A DNA stretch of 64,000 nt from Alistipes senegalensis (GTDB lineage Bacteria > Pseudomonadota > Gammaproteobacteria > Burkholderiales > Burkholderiaceae_D): NCBI GenBank assembly GCA_023664945.1, contig JAMPER010000001.1:839795-903794 (forward strand), read 5' to 3'. The translations under genes and the position numbers were made by a program. The notes below the pieces were generated by a model, which was given only the letters and a program-made list of their open reading frames with translations, ran no database searches and had not been told where the DNA came from. Below, one piece after another: positions 7,857 to 17,150 of this stretch. Each line of letters opens with the position of its first letter. Positions within the stretch are counted from its first letter, which is position 1.

Positions 7857-10736
7857 TTATTTACGGGTATCGACCTGTATCAGCGGTTCATCTACAACGG
7901 GCGGTGGGGTACGACGGCGTCTGACAGGGCGGGGCGGTATTTTTTCTGCTTCCTGCGCTGCTTTTTCCTGTGCTGCCCGCATTTTTTCAGGATCAGTTGC
8001 CGTCATAGTCAATCCGGCTGATGCCAGCGCATCCGCCAAGTCGGCAGGCTGGAAACTGGCATCAGTTTCTTTTGTTGCTTTAGCAGCCATCTCTTGTTCG
8101 CCATCCAAAACAGGAGCTGTGACGAAGTCGGAAACTTCCAGTACAGCAATTTCAGGGGCATTGCCGGGAAGAACCTGATCCATATGAAGATCGGCCTGTT
8201 TTGTGGTAGCAGGCGATGTTTCTTCTCTGTTTTCTTCTGTCCCCGCTGCAAGAATAGCCTCATCATTGGGGTCATAAAAAGCAAGCGGCGTCTGATGTGG
8301 TTCCTGCTCTGTTACAGGCTCTTCATGGATAACCGGCGTAAAAGGAACATCCTCAGCTGTTTCTAACGTTTTCATGGGAACAGTTTCCAGAGTATCGCGC
8401 TCTGCGTTGTCCCGGCTGAATGTGTCGTTATCAGACACACCCATTTCTTCCATTTTGCGAGCCTCAACAGAGACAATTTCAGCGACTTCTGCACTGTCCG
8501 CCATGTTGTCACGATCACGACGGTTGCGGTTACGGCCACCCCGGCGACGGCGGCGGCGAGGTTCTTCGCTATTTGCCGTATTGTCTTCCGCTATTGTTTC
8601 CGCCGCAGAAGAGGTCATGTCAATAATAACTGCGCCGGTTTGTTCCTGAATAACTTCATTATTGGAATCAAGCAGTTCTGTGTTATCTGCATTATCGGTT
8701 TTTTCTTTTTGATCGGCTTTGGGCGTGCGGCGGCCACGCTTCCTTTCATTGGTTGTTTCTCCAGCCGGTTTGGCCGACCTGGCCTGCCTGGGCGCAGTGG
8801 TTTCTTCATTCACTGCATCCGTATCATTGGTTGTTTCTCCAGCCGGTTTGGCCGACCTGGCCTGCCTGGGCGCAGTGGTTTCTTCATTCACTGCATTCGT
8901 ATCATTGGTTGTTTCTGTATTTTTCTCTTCACGGCTACGGTCACGGCGACGTCGATTACGGTTGCGCGAACGGTCGCTGTTACGTCTTGCACGGGTTTCA
9001 GGTGAGGATTTTGAGGGGGATGCCGTATCTTCATCGGCCTTTTCAATACCGAAGAAAGAAAGCAGCTTGTCCCAGAACCCGTTGTTTTCAGGTACAGAGG
9101 CGCGAGGAGCAGGCGGGGGAGGTGGCGGCATATCGGGAGAAATCCCTTTCACAAGCGCTTCCTGGCGAGGCTTGGGGGCTTCCTTGTAAGTTTTGTTAAA
9201 ACTCATATCAACCTCTGTGGATTCCTCTGCAAGCTCATAACTCAGATTATGCTCATCCAGGCGAGGATCGTCATGTTTTAAACGTTCCAGTTTATAGTGC
9301 GGCGTTTCCAGATATTTGTTAGGAATAATAGTGGCCGTGACACGGTGGCGTGCCTCAATTTTCATTACCTCGCCACGTTTTTCATTCAACAGGAAAGCGG
9401 AAACGTCAACCGGCAGCTGGATGTGGATAGCTGCCGAACTTTCTTTCATGGATTCTTCTTCGATAATGCGGAGTACTTGCAGGGCAAATGATTCCACATC
9501 ACGAATATGACCGGTTCCATTGCACCGTGGACAGGTAATATGGCTGCCTTCAGACAAAGCCGGACGCAGCCGCTGACGTGACAGTTCGACTAGGCCGAAG
9601 CGGGATATCTTGTCCATCTGCACACGTGCCCGGTCATGGCGCAATGCTTCCTTGAGACGGTTTTCAATCTCACGCCTGTTTCTGGATACCTCCATATCAA
9701 TAAAATCAATCACGATAAGGCCGCCCAGATCGCGCAACCGTAACTGGCGAGCGACTTCTTCCGCCGCTTCGCAATTGGTATTGAAAGCAGTTGTCTCGAT
9801 ATCTCCTCCCCGCGTGGAGCGGGCCGAGTTAACATCGATGGAAACCAGTGCTTCGGTATGGTCAATAACGATTGAGCCGCCTGACGGAAGAGGGACAACG
9901 CGCGAATACGCCGTTTCAATCTGATGCTCAATCTGGAATCGTGAAAAGAGAGGGACATCGTCACGGTAACGCTTGACCCGATTGACCATATCCGGCATAA
10001 CATGGCTCATGAACTGGCGGGCCTGCTCATAAATTTCGTCCGTATCAATCAGGATTTCCCCAATATCCGGCTGGAAATAGTCTCGAATAGCACGGATAAC
10101 CAGTGAGGATTCATGATAAATCAGGAAAGCGCCCGGTGCAGATGCCCCGGCACCGTCGATAGCACGCCAAAGTTGAAGCAGGTAGTTCAAGTCCCATTGC
10201 AGTTCTTCCACGCTTCTGCCAATGCCGGCCGTGCGGGCGATAACCGACATGCCCTGGGGCAAATCCAGCTTATCAATATTCTCACGTAATTCCTGACGTT
10301 CCTCGCCTTCAACACGCCGTGAAACACCGCCGCCTCTCGGGTTGTTCGGCATAAGGACAAGATAACGGCCTGCCAGGGAAATAAAAGTGGTGAGCGCAGC
10401 ACCTTTGTTGCCTCGCTCTTCTTTTTCCACCTGTACCATAATTTCCTGTCCTTCATGCAGAGCATCCCTGATGGAGGCATGGCGGACATCAACGCCTTCC
10501 TTGAAAAGGCTGCGGACGACTTCCTTGAAGGGAAGAAAACCGTGGCGATCCTCACCGTAGTTGACAAAACATGCCTCAAGAGAGGGTTCAATCCGGGTAA
10601 TAACCGCTTTATAAATATTGGATTTATGCTGCTCCCTTCCTGTCGTTTCAATATCAAGATCAAGAAGTTTTTGTCCATCGACAATCGCAACACGCAGTTC
10701 TTCCTGCTGTGTTGCGTTAAACAACATACGTTTCAT
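7857..10736 (-). CDS. rne: Ribonuclease E
   Basis: A 959-residue RNase E, the main endonuclease for mRNA decay and rRNA/tRNA maturation. The N-terminal half carries the S1 RNA-binding region (residues about 35-120), the catalytic DNase-I-like part with SIDVNSARSTRG and VIDFIDM (metal aspartates), and the CPRCNGTG zinc link. The C-terminal half is low-complexity: arginine-rich RNA-binding blocks (for example RRRRRRGGRNRNRR) alternate with acidic stretches, as in the degradosome scaffold. It includes a 26-residue tandem duplication and a proline-rich segment. I choose the Met at 10736 (MKRMLFNATQQEELRVA), the usual betaproteobacterial start, with GGAG upstream. It is divergent from rluC. Confidence 0.96.
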   Translation of the reverse strand: MKRMLFNATQQEELRVAIVDGQKLLDLDIETTGREQHKSNIYKAVITRIEPSLEACFVNYGEDRHGFLPFKEVVRSLFKEGVDVRHASIRDALHEGQEIMVQVEKEERGNKGAALTTFISLAGRYLVLMPNNPRGGGVSRRVEGEERQELRENIDKLDLPQGMSVIARTAGIGRSVEELQWDLNYLLQLWRAIDGAGASAPGAFLIYHESSLVIRAIRDYFQPDIGEILIDTDEIYEQARQFMSHVMPDMVNRVKRYRDDVPLFSRFQIEHQIETAYSRVVPLPSGGSIVIDHTEALVSIDVNSARSTRGGDIETTAFNTNCEAAEEVARQLRLRDLGGLIVIDFIDMEVSRNRREIENRLKEALRHDRARVQMDKISRFGLVELSRQRLRPALSEGSHITCPRCNGTGHIRDVESFALQVLRIIEEESMKESSAAIHIQLPVDVSAFLLNEKRGEVMKIEARHRVTATIIPNKYLETPHYKLERLKHDDPRLDEHNLSYELAEESTEVDMSFNKTYKEAPKPRQEALVKGISPDMPPPPPPAPRASVPENNGFWDKLLSFFGIEKADEDTASPSKSSPETRARRNSDRSRNRNRRRRDRSREEKNTETTNDTNAVNEETTAPRQARSAKPAGETTNDTDAVNEETTAPRQARSAKPAGETTNERKRGRRTPKADQKEKTDNADNTELLDSNNEVIQEQTGAVIIDMTSSAAETIAEDNTANSEEPRRRRRRGGRNRNRRDRDNMADSAEVAEIVSVEARKMEEMGVSDNDTFSRDNAERDTLETVPMKTLETAEDVPFTPVIHEEPVTEQEPHQTPLAFYDPNDEAILAAGTEENREETSPATTKQADLHMDQVLPGNAPEIAVLEVSDFVTAPVLDGEQEMAAKATKETDASFQPADLADALASAGLTMTATDPEKMRAAQEKAAQEAEKIPPRPVRRRRTPPPVVDEPLIQVDTRK
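8751..8916 (-). repeat. 78-bp tandem duplication inside rne
   Basis: Two adjacent copies of a 78-bp unit (8751-8828 and 8829-8906) differ by one base, and a partial third copy starts at 8907. The unit is a multiple of three and encodes 26 residues (ETTNDTDAVNEETTAPRQAR, then SAKPAG) in the disordered linker of RNase E, so copy-number change keeps the frame. Confidence 0.9.
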
Positions 10737-11276
10737 GCATACACTCCGAGCCTTCAAGGCCTGTTACACAGTATCACGCTACGGGATACGGCTGTTCATT
10801 CGGATGTGCGCCAGGATGGGGAAAATGAAAAAAGCGACGTGACAGGGCAGGGGCATGCAAATGCCGTTTCCTGCCGGAAAGGAAAAGGTATGATAAATTG
10901 TCGCAGTTGGCAACAATGCCTGCCATATACATGCTGATGTTTCCATTTGCCCATTCGTCTGGAACAGGCTGTTCATCAAAAAACGTGTTTATCAAATACC
11001 AAGCCTGCAAGCTATTTTTTCAGTTCTTATAAGCAGCTTGCCGCCTTACATTCTTCAAGTTCCTGCGCCAATCCTGTCTTTTTTCCGCCTGATCCGGTTG
11101 CAGCTTCAGGGCGCAACACCTGTCGGCTCAAAAAGGGCGCACACAGCTTTCCATTCAATTTGCCTTTTGGCGAGGCCAATGGATATGCCCCCTGTGCAGA
11201 ATGCTAAAATTCACAGCATGCACAAAAAACAATTGCGCGCATAACGCACAAACCGTTTCCGGGATTATATATTTAA
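10737..11276. other. Intergenic region with rne leader and divergent promoters
   Basis: About 540 bases between divergent rne and rluC. No convincing gene: the short frames here have neither family features nor good ribosome sites. In many proteobacteria rne has a long 5' leader through which RNase E autoregulates, and this spacing would allow one (inference). A GCAAGCT/AGCTTGC inverted repeat spans about 11007-11041. An AT-rich patch (ATTATATATTTAA, 11264-11276) directly precedes the rluC start. Confidence 0.45.
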
Positions 11277-12335
11277 ATGAGCAGAACTAACAGGGGTAGA
11301 GCAGGCGTACCTGAGGAAAAACAACCGAAAACTGTTGCCGGATCAAATACAGCTGAAGTCCGGCTGCATACGGTCAGCGAAGAAGAGGCTGGGCAACGTA
11401 TTGACAACTATCTTTTCAGGCAATGCAAAGGCGTACCGAAAAGCCATGTTTACAGAATTTTGCGTTCCGGGGAAATCCGGGTTAACAAGCGCCGGGTGAA
11501 TCAGACATACCGGATTGCGGCAGGAGATATTATCCGTATTCCACCTGTCAGGCTGGCCACACAGGCGCAAAAACTGGTTTCACCGGCCCGTTTCGAGATT
11601 CTTTTTGAGGATGATTATCTTCTGATAATCAACAAGCCGGCCGGAATTGCTGTCCATGGCGGATCCGGTGTGGTTGCCGGCGTTATTGAGCAGCTTCGCG
11701 CTTTTAGGCCTGAAATGGCCTTTCTGGAACTGGTTCACCGTCTGGACAGGGAAACTTCCGGAATTTTGATGCTGGCCAAAAAGCGGTCTGCTTTGAGAGG
11801 CATGCATGAACAAATGCGTCAGGGTAATATGGATAAACGTTACCAGGCGCTGGTTTGCGGAAACTGGACACAACAGCGCCAGCATGTCAGATTACCGCTC
11901 TTTAAGTACCTGACACCGGAAGGAGAACGCCGGGTACGTGTCCAGCAGGGTGGCATGGCAGCTCATACTATTTTTAATATCCTGAAAAAATATGAGGGAT
12001 TTACCCTGCTAGAAGCAGAGCTGAAAACAGGACGGACACATCAGATAAGGGTTCACCTGGCAGCCAGCGGCCATGTGATTGCCGGAGACGACAAATATGG
12101 GGATTTCGGATTGAACCGGCAACTGCAAAAAGCTGTCAATACCGGCGCTGCTCTGAAAAGAATGTTTCTTCATGCATGGCGCCTTTCTTTTATCCACCCG
12201 CATACCCAGGAAAAGATGACGGTTACGGCGCCACTCCCGCAGGAATGCACCCGTTACCTGGAAAGCCTTGATCTCTATGCCGGGAAAACGAATGAACCGG
12301 ATAAAAAAGGCTACAATGACGCCTCCATGCGATAA
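11277..12335 (+). CDS. rluC: 23S rRNA pseudouridine synthase RluC
   Basis: A 352-residue RluA-family enzyme expected to isomerise uridines 955, 2504 and 2580 of 23S rRNA. An S4 RNA-binding domain occupies residues about 38-95 (QRIDNYLFRQCKGVPKSHVY, with IRVNKRR). The catalytic motif HRLDRETSGILMLAKK holds the essential Asp, and KTGRTHQIRVHL is the C-terminal signature. Divergence from rne is the classic context. The ATG at 11277 has no strong Shine-Dalgarno. The next gene overlaps its 3' end by 20 nt. Confidence 0.93.
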   Translation: MSRTNRGRAGVPEEKQPKTVAGSNTAEVRLHTVSEEEAGQRIDNYLFRQCKGVPKSHVYRILRSGEIRVNKRRVNQTYRIAAGDIIRIPPVRLATQAQKLVSPARFEILFEDDYLLIINKPAGIAVHGGSGVVAGVIEQLRAFRPEMAFLELVHRLDRETSGILMLAKKRSALRGMHEQMRQGNMDKRYQALVCGNWTQQRQHVRLPLFKYLTPEGERRVRVQQGGMAAHTIFNILKKYEGFTLLEAELKTGRTHQIRVHLAASGHVIAGDDKYGDFGLNRQLQKAVNTGAALKRMFLHAWRLSFIHPHTQEKMTVTAPLPQECTRYLESLDLYAGKTNEPDKKGYNDASMR

Positions 12336-13047
12336 CCGGCAGTTGCAAGCCGCCTTGAAAAAGAGGGATATCTTGTGCCATAACGAAGAAAAACAACACC
12401 ATTTCAAGCTTATTGTTTTTGACTGGGACGGTACCCTGATGGATAGCACAGCTGCTATTGTTAAAAGTATCCAGGTAGCAGCAAGCGAATTGGGATTGCC
12501 TGTTCCAGACAAGGAAGCCGCTTCACATGTTATCGGGCTGGGCCTTTACGAAGCCATGGAAGCTGTTGTACCCGGTATTGACCAGACAACCTGCCGGCAA
12601 ATGGGGGCACGTTATCGCGACCTGTATTTTCAGTTCAGCAGGGAAATCACTCTTTTTGACGGAGTGACAGCCATGCTTGAAGACCTGGTCTCACGGGAAT
12701 ATCTGTTGGCAGTAGCCACCGGAAAAAGCCGGCAGGGGTTAAATCGCGCAATGAAAGAAACAGGAACCAGCCGCTTTTTCCAGGCGACAAGGACAATAGA
12801 TGAAGCTCCTTCAAAGCCACATCCTGCCATGTTATGTGACCTTGCGGAAGAACTGGGTATAGACATGCGGCATATTCTCATGATCGGCGATACCACGCAT
12901 GATTTATTAATGGCATCTAACGCAGGTTGTGCCGGTATTGCTGTTCAGTACGGGGCGCATCCGCCGGATGAGCTAAAACGCCTTAACCCATTGTATATAG
13001 CAGAATCGGTTGCCGGCCTTCATCACTGGCTGGGAAAATATGCCTGA
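12316..13047 (+). CDS. HAD hydrolase, phosphoglycolate-phosphatase-like
   Basis: A HAD-IA phosphatase of about 243 residues. Motif I is VFDWDGTLMDS (nucleophile and acid Asp), the Thr/Ser motif lies in LLAVATGKSR, the Lys lies near SKPHP, and motif IV is MIGDTTHD. The substrate cannot be told from sequence; Gph-type phosphoglycolate or a nucleotide is plausible. The frame opens at 12268, but AAAGG sits 6 nt before the ATG at 12316, inside the rluC end, so I use that. The order rluC-HAD-sppA is common in betaproteobacteria and suggests one transcript. Confidence 0.88.
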   Translation: MTPPCDNRQLQAALKKRDILCHNEEKQHHFKLIVFDWDGTLMDSTAAIVKSIQVAASELGLPVPDKEAASHVIGLGLYEAMEAVVPGIDQTTCRQMGARYRDLYFQFSREITLFDGVTAMLEDLVSREYLLAVATGKSRQGLNRAMKETGTSRFFQATRTIDEAPSKPHPAMLCDLAEELGIDMRHILMIGDTTHDLLMASNAGCAGIAVQYGAHPPDELKRLNPLYIAESVAGLHHWLGKYA

Positions 13048-13053
13048 GAAACT

Positions 13054-14049
13054 ATGGAAAATACCAAAGACACGACTGGATTACCTGATACGGGAACCTC
13101 TGCCGAAGAAACAGGATGGAAAAAAGATATCCTTGAAAACATATTGCTCGAATCTTTAAGGGAACAACGCGCCCGCAGGAGATGGGGCATCTTTTTCAGG
13201 TTTGTCTGGATTGCCATACTATTGGCAATTTTGGGGCTGGCAACAACAATGGACTTTTCCGAAAACGAAAACATTGCTGTCGGGCCGCATGCTGCCCTGA
13301 TTAAAATTAACGGGGTTATTGAAACAGGCAGTGCTGCATCTGCCGAAAACGTTAACAAGGCCTTGCAGAAAGCCTTTGCAGAACCGGGTGCAGCCGGCAT
13401 CATCCTGCGCATCAACAGTCCTGGCGGCAGCCCGGTGCAGGCCGGCAGGATACATGATGAAATCCTCCGCCTGAAACAACGTTATCCCGATAAGCCTGTG
13501 CATGTTGTCGTAGAAGACATTTGTGCTTCCGGCGGTTATTACATTGCTGCAGCCGCCAATAATATTTATGTGGACAAAGCCAGTATTGTCGGTTCAATCG
13601 GTGTCATGATAAATGGTTTCGGCTTTACCGGCCTGATTGATAAAGTCGGCATTGAGCGCCGTCTTCTGACAGCAGGCAAAAACAAGGGATTTATGGATCC
13701 GTTCAGTCCGCAAAGCGAGCAGCAAAGAAAATTTGCCCAGAATCTTATTGACGAGGTACATGAACAGTTTATTGCGGTTGTAAAAACCGGTCGTGGAGCA
13801 CGACTGAAGGAAAATGATGAACTTTTCAGCGGATTGATATGGACCGGAAACCGTGCTATTGAACTGGGCCTGGCCGATGGACTGGGAACAGTAGAAAGTG
13901 TGGCACGGGAAGTGATTCAGGTTCAATCTGTTGTGGATTATACCGAGGAAGAAAAGCTCTCTGACAGAGTGCTCAAAAAACTGGGTGCCTCCATGGGAGA
14001 AGGCGCCGTAAGATACAGCTTTCAGGAATGGCTGCCGGTACTGAGATAA
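13054..14049 (+). CDS. sppA: Signal peptide peptidase SppA-type, S49 family
   Basis: A 331-residue membrane-anchored serine protease that degrades leftover signal peptides. One transmembrane helix lies at residues about 48-66, after a basic RRRWG segment. The S49 core follows with AALIKINGVIETG, INSPGGSPVQAG, the nucleophile Ser in DICASGGYYIAAAAN, and the Lys general base expected in TAGKNKGFMDPF. It is the single-domain, short type, about half the length of E. coli SppA. It starts 6 nt after the HAD gene. An AT-only hairpin follows (about 14068-14092), too weak to call a terminator. Confidence 0.92.
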   Translation: MENTKDTTGLPDTGTSAEETGWKKDILENILLESLREQRARRRWGIFFRFVWIAILLAILGLATTMDFSENENIAVGPHAALIKINGVIETGSAASAENVNKALQKAFAEPGAAGIILRINSPGGSPVQAGRIHDEILRLKQRYPDKPVHVVVEDICASGGYYIAAAANNIYVDKASIVGSIGVMINGFGFTGLIDKVGIERRLLTAGKNKGFMDPFSPQSEQQRKFAQNLIDEVHEQFIAVVKTGRGARLKENDELFSGLIWTGNRAIELGLADGLGTVESVAREVIQVQSVVDYTEEEKLSDRVLKKLGASMGEGAVRYSFQEWLPVLR

Positions 14050-14312
14050 ATATCCAGAAAGGCAATTTCATTTTTACTTTAAAAAATGAATATATCTTGT
14101 TGATTTATTAAATAAATTTACTTAAAAAATAAAAGCAACAAGAACAAGATAGGCAAGCTCCCCGGAAAAGGAAAGAGAGCAGCAATTTCTTTGCTTTTCT
14201 GCCGGAAATTTTTGTTGACACCTGTTTTTTTGCATGCCGTTTTTTTATGACTGCTGGAAAATAACATACAATATGAGCCTGTTTATTTCCCAATGACCAG
14301 GCAAACCGACCA

Positions 14313-14681
14313 ATGCCATGCCAACCACCTAACCCTATTGAACATTCCCCCCGAATTCAGCGATGGGGAGCAAAACTTGAAAAGCATCGTGTACTTTTGA
14401 CACTCAAGTCACTGCTTGTTACAACGCTCTTTTTTGTCGTTTCCGGTTACGGTATAGTGGCATATTTGCTGGGCCGTCCACAAGCCAAGGCTAGCCGTGC
14501 TATTCCTGTTATTCAGATGGGGTGTGCCTGCCTGATATTCATTACCCTGTATTTTGTCATAGTAGAATACCTGTTCCGCCACCGTCCCCGGGAAATACGC
14601 CTGATCCAGCGCTTTATCTGGTATCTGGCTATTTTTTTCATTGTGGCAGCATCAGCATTTTGTGCTGTTGTAATCATCTAG
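14313..14681 (+). CDS. Small membrane protein, unknown
   Basis: A 122-residue protein with three membrane helices: about residues 32-52, 65-86 and 100-121. The N-terminus is polar and proline-rich (PCQPPNPIEHSP). No recognised family. The start has no clear ribosome site. It converges on the VWA gene with a 5-nt gap. The 263 bases before it (14050-14312) are very AT-rich and may hold its promoter. Confidence 0.5.
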   Translation: MPCQPPNPIEHSPRIQRWGAKLEKHRVLLTLKSLLVTTLFFVVSGYGIVAYLLGRPQAKASRAIPVIQMGCACLIFITLYFVIVEYLFRHRPREIRLIQRFIWYLAIFFIVAASAFCAVVII

Positions 14682-14686
14682 CGGAA

Positions 14687-15862
14687 TTATTTTCCCAAAG
14701 CCCGCATAGCATCATCCAGTCCATGCAAGGTAAGGGGATACATACGGTCTTCCATGATATTCCGAATAATTTCAATGGATTGTATTCCCGTCCAGAAACG
14801 CTCCTGTTCCGGATTCAGCCAGACTGCATGACGAAAGTGCGCAAGCAATATTTTCATGGCAGTTTCGCCTGACTGCTGATATGGCGTGTAATAAAAACTG
14901 CTGTTCGGGTCTGTAATTTCTGTTGGCCCCATGGTGGCATCCCCGACAAAAACCAGTTTGTAATCCTTGCCAAACCGGTGCGTGAGATTCTGGAGAGAAT
15001 AATGCGTAGTGGAAGAGGGGCCATCATATTTCCATACCGTATCATAAACACAGTTATGAAAATAAAAATGATCCATCTGCTTGAATTCTGTCCGGGCGGC
15101 AGAAAACAGTTCTTCACAACATTTGACATGTGCAGCCATGGAACCGCCTGTATCAAAAAGCAGTAATACCTTAACCTTGTTTTTCCGCTCGGGACGCATA
15201 ACCAAATCAAGCAATCCCGCATGATGCGCTGTGCTTTGTATGGTAGCGTCAATATCCAGCTCAGTAGGCATTCCTTCCCGGGCAAATTTTCGAAGCCGCC
15301 TCAAAGCCAGTTTGATATGCCGGGTTCCCAGTTCAATGCTGTCATCTATTGCCTGAAATTCCCGGCTGTTCCATGCACGAACAGTTTTAACGCCATTTTC
15401 TTCCTGTCCCATTCCCATTTGGTAAAGTGGCCTGGGAATCTCATCCATATCGCCAAAAGGGCTGCCGGTATTTGCCGCACTGACAGGGTAGTTCTCGTCA
15501 TCAGGCTTGTTATCACTATCAGAAACCGGCTTTTGCTCAGCTGCTTCTTCAGGCAGAAGAACATCCGGAACGACCGGCTCACCGGCAAGCGAAATGATGT
15601 TGCTTTCCTTGGACAAAAAGGCTGAAATATTGCTGATATCCCAACCTGTTTTCCTGGTTTTTTCAATATATTCAGCAAAAGCAACATCAAACCGGTCGTA
15701 GTGCGTCTCGTTTTTGACCAGGCAGATTCGTGAAAGGGTATAAAAATCATCCAGGGAGCAATTAGCCAATCCGGCCCGCAAGGCTTCCAGGAACACCAGA
15801 TATTCCGTAATTGTCACCGGAAGATGCCGTTCCTTCAAATGAAAGAAAAGATTGGTCAGCAT
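14687..15862 (-). CDS. VWA-domain protein (CoxE-like), MoxR partner
   Basis: A 391-residue protein with a von Willebrand A domain in its C-terminal half. The metal site reads LLLFDTGGSMAAHV, so the middle Ser of the usual DxSxS is Gly here. The N-terminal part is helical and includes an acidic, disordered linker (about residues 130-165). This architecture matches the CoxE-like proteins encoded beside MoxR ATPases, which act together as a chaperone pair inserting cofactors or activating enzymes. The moxR gene lies 22 nt upstream on the same strand. The client is not evident from this window. Confidence 0.85.
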   Translation of the reverse strand: MLTNLFFHLKERHLPVTITEYLVFLEALRAGLANCSLDDFYTLSRICLVKNETHYDRFDVAFAEYIEKTRKTGWDISNISAFLSKESNIISLAGEPVVPDVLLPEEAAEQKPVSDSDNKPDDENYPVSAANTGSPFGDMDEIPRPLYQMGMGQEENGVKTVRAWNSREFQAIDDSIELGTRHIKLALRRLRKFAREGMPTELDIDATIQSTAHHAGLLDLVMRPERKNKVKVLLLFDTGGSMAAHVKCCEELFSAARTEFKQMDHFYFHNCVYDTVWKYDGPSSTTHYSLQNLTHRFGKDYKLVFVGDATMGPTEITDPNSSFYYTPYQQSGETAMKILLAHFRHAVWLNPEQERFWTGIQSIEIIRNIMEDRMYPLTLHGLDDAMRALGK

Positions 15863-15884
15863 GATGATGCAGGCGAGGGCGCAA

Positions 15885-16730
15885 TCAACGGTGCTGACTG
15901 TTGGATCTCACCAGGCGGTAAAGCATTTCCACATCCTGTTCGTTTTTAATAAGGGCACCAAACAGGGGCGGCATACTGGTGCGTTTTTCCTCCTTGGCCA
16001 GTACCCCTGGATCAATGCCTTCCGCCTTCAGGAGTTTTAGCCAGTCAATCAATTCTGATGTAGATGGCTTCTTTTTGAATCCGCCAACCCTGCGTAATTC
16101 ATAAAATACTTCCAATGCATCCAACATCAGCTTTTCAGGAAGATCAGGAAAGTGAACTGCAACAATCCTGGCCATGGTTTCTCTGTCAGGAAAAGCAATG
16201 TAATGAAAAAAGCACCGGCGAAGAAAAGCATCTGGCAACTCTTTTTCATTATTTGAGGTAATAATAAAAAGTGGGCGATGTCTGGCCTTTACCAGGCGGC
16301 GAATTTCATGGCAATAAAACTCCATCCTGTCCAGCTCTCTCAGCAAATCATTAGGGAATTCGATATCTGCTTTGTCAATTTCATCAATCAGCACTACAGC
16401 AGGCTTATCCGACTCAAAAGCCTCCCACAGCACTCCCTTGATAATGTAGTTTGCTATATCAGCAACCTTTTCTTCCCCAAGCTGGGAATCACGCAACCGG
16501 GAAACAGCGTCATATTCATAAAGACCGTGTTGAGCCCTGGTGGTAGATTTAATGTGCCATTGCAACAAAGGCATATCCAGCGAGGCTGCAACTTCTTCAG
16601 CCAACATGGTTTTCCCGGTTCCGGGTTCCCCCTTGATAAGTAAAGGGCGCTGAAGCGTTATGGCAGCATTAACAGCCAGCTGCAAATCAGGAGTGGCAAT
16701 GTAATGAGAACTTCCTTCAAAACGCATCAT
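15885..16730 (-). CDS. MoxR-family AAA+ ATPase
   Basis: A 281-residue AAA+ ATPase of the MoxR clade. Walker A is GEPGTGKTML (residues about 36-45), Walker B is VVLIDEIDKAD, sensor 1 is FIITSNNEKELP, and the arginine finger lies in AFLRRCFFHY. It begins MMRFEGSSHYIATPDLQLAV and is probably the first gene of the moxR-VWA operon, with AGGAGGTT just before the start. Members remodel partner complexes using the VWA protein as adaptor. The partner enzyme is unknown. Confidence 0.92.
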   Translation of the reverse strand: MMRFEGSSHYIATPDLQLAVNAAITLQRPLLIKGEPGTGKTMLAEEVAASLDMPLLQWHIKSTTRAQHGLYEYDAVSRLRDSQLGEEKVADIANYIIKGVLWEAFESDKPAVVLIDEIDKADIEFPNDLLRELDRMEFYCHEIRRLVKARHRPLFIITSNNEKELPDAFLRRCFFHYIAFPDRETMARIVAVHFPDLPEKLMLDALEVFYELRRVGGFKKKPSTSELIDWLKLLKAEGIDPGVLAKEEKRTSMPPLFGALIKNEQDVEMLYRLVRSNSQHR

Positions 16731-16849
16731 AACCTCCTGATCAAGAACGGGATATCAGAAGTATATCAGTTATCTTCTTCATGGCTGCAAGAAAAGTCTA
16801 GTTTGATATAGCTCAAAAAATACGCAGAGCAAGAGAATCTTTTCAGTAA

Positions 16850-16874
16850 AAAAGACACTAAACCAGTGTCTTTT
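16850..16874. terminator. Hairpin just before the 52-aa ORF
   Basis: A 10-bp perfect stem (AAAAGACACT / AGTGTCTTTT). On the minus strand it is followed by a run of six T, like a terminator. On the plus strand it ends only 5 nt before the ACAGGAGA ribosome site of the small gene, so it may instead be a leader element of that gene. Confidence 0.5.
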
Positions 16875-16888
16875 AACAGGAGAACCTT

Positions 16889-17047
16889 ATGGAAAAGAAA
16901 TCATCCCCCAAACAGGCTTCGGACAAAAATACTGCATCCAGCCAATCCAAAAGCCCGTCCAAATCCGCTGATAGCGCAAAAAAAAGCAAGCTGGATACTT
17001 CAGCAGGTTCCAGCCGCTCAAAAAGTGAAGCTGTGAAAAAATCGTAG
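16889..17047 (+). CDS. Lys/Ser-rich small protein (52 aa)
   Basis: A 53-codon frame with a strong ribosome site (AGGAGAACCTT) and a textbook terminator 4 nt after the stop. The product (MEKKSSPKQASDKNTASSQS and on) is almost entirely Lys, Ser, Ala, Asp and Gln, strongly basic, without hydrophobic core or cysteine, and surely disordered. The composition recalls small nucleoid- or stress-associated proteins, but I do not recognise the family. A hairpin directly in front of the ribosome site may modulate its expression. Confidence 0.65.
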   Translation: MEKKSSPKQASDKNTASSQSKSPSKSADSAKKSKLDTSAGSSRSKSEAVKKS

Positions 17048-17051
17048 TCAT

Positions 17052-17079
17052 AAAAAAGCCGGAAAATTCCGGCTTTTTT
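17052..17079 (+). terminator. Terminator after the 52-aa ORF
   Basis: A 13-bp stem (AAAAAAGCCGGAA / TTCCGGCTTTTTT) with its U-run, directly behind the stop of the small Lys/Ser-rich gene. Confidence 0.88.
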
Positions 17080-17150
17080 ATTTTCGCAAACTGTCCACAA
17101 GCCAGATTCTTGCGTTATCCTAACTATGAAGGAAACACAGGAGAAGGCTC

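Noticed and set aside
8719-9199. Long plus-strand frames with repeated residues opposite rne
   Set aside because: They mirror the tandem 78-bp unit and arginine-rich codons of rne; no ribosome site or family features.
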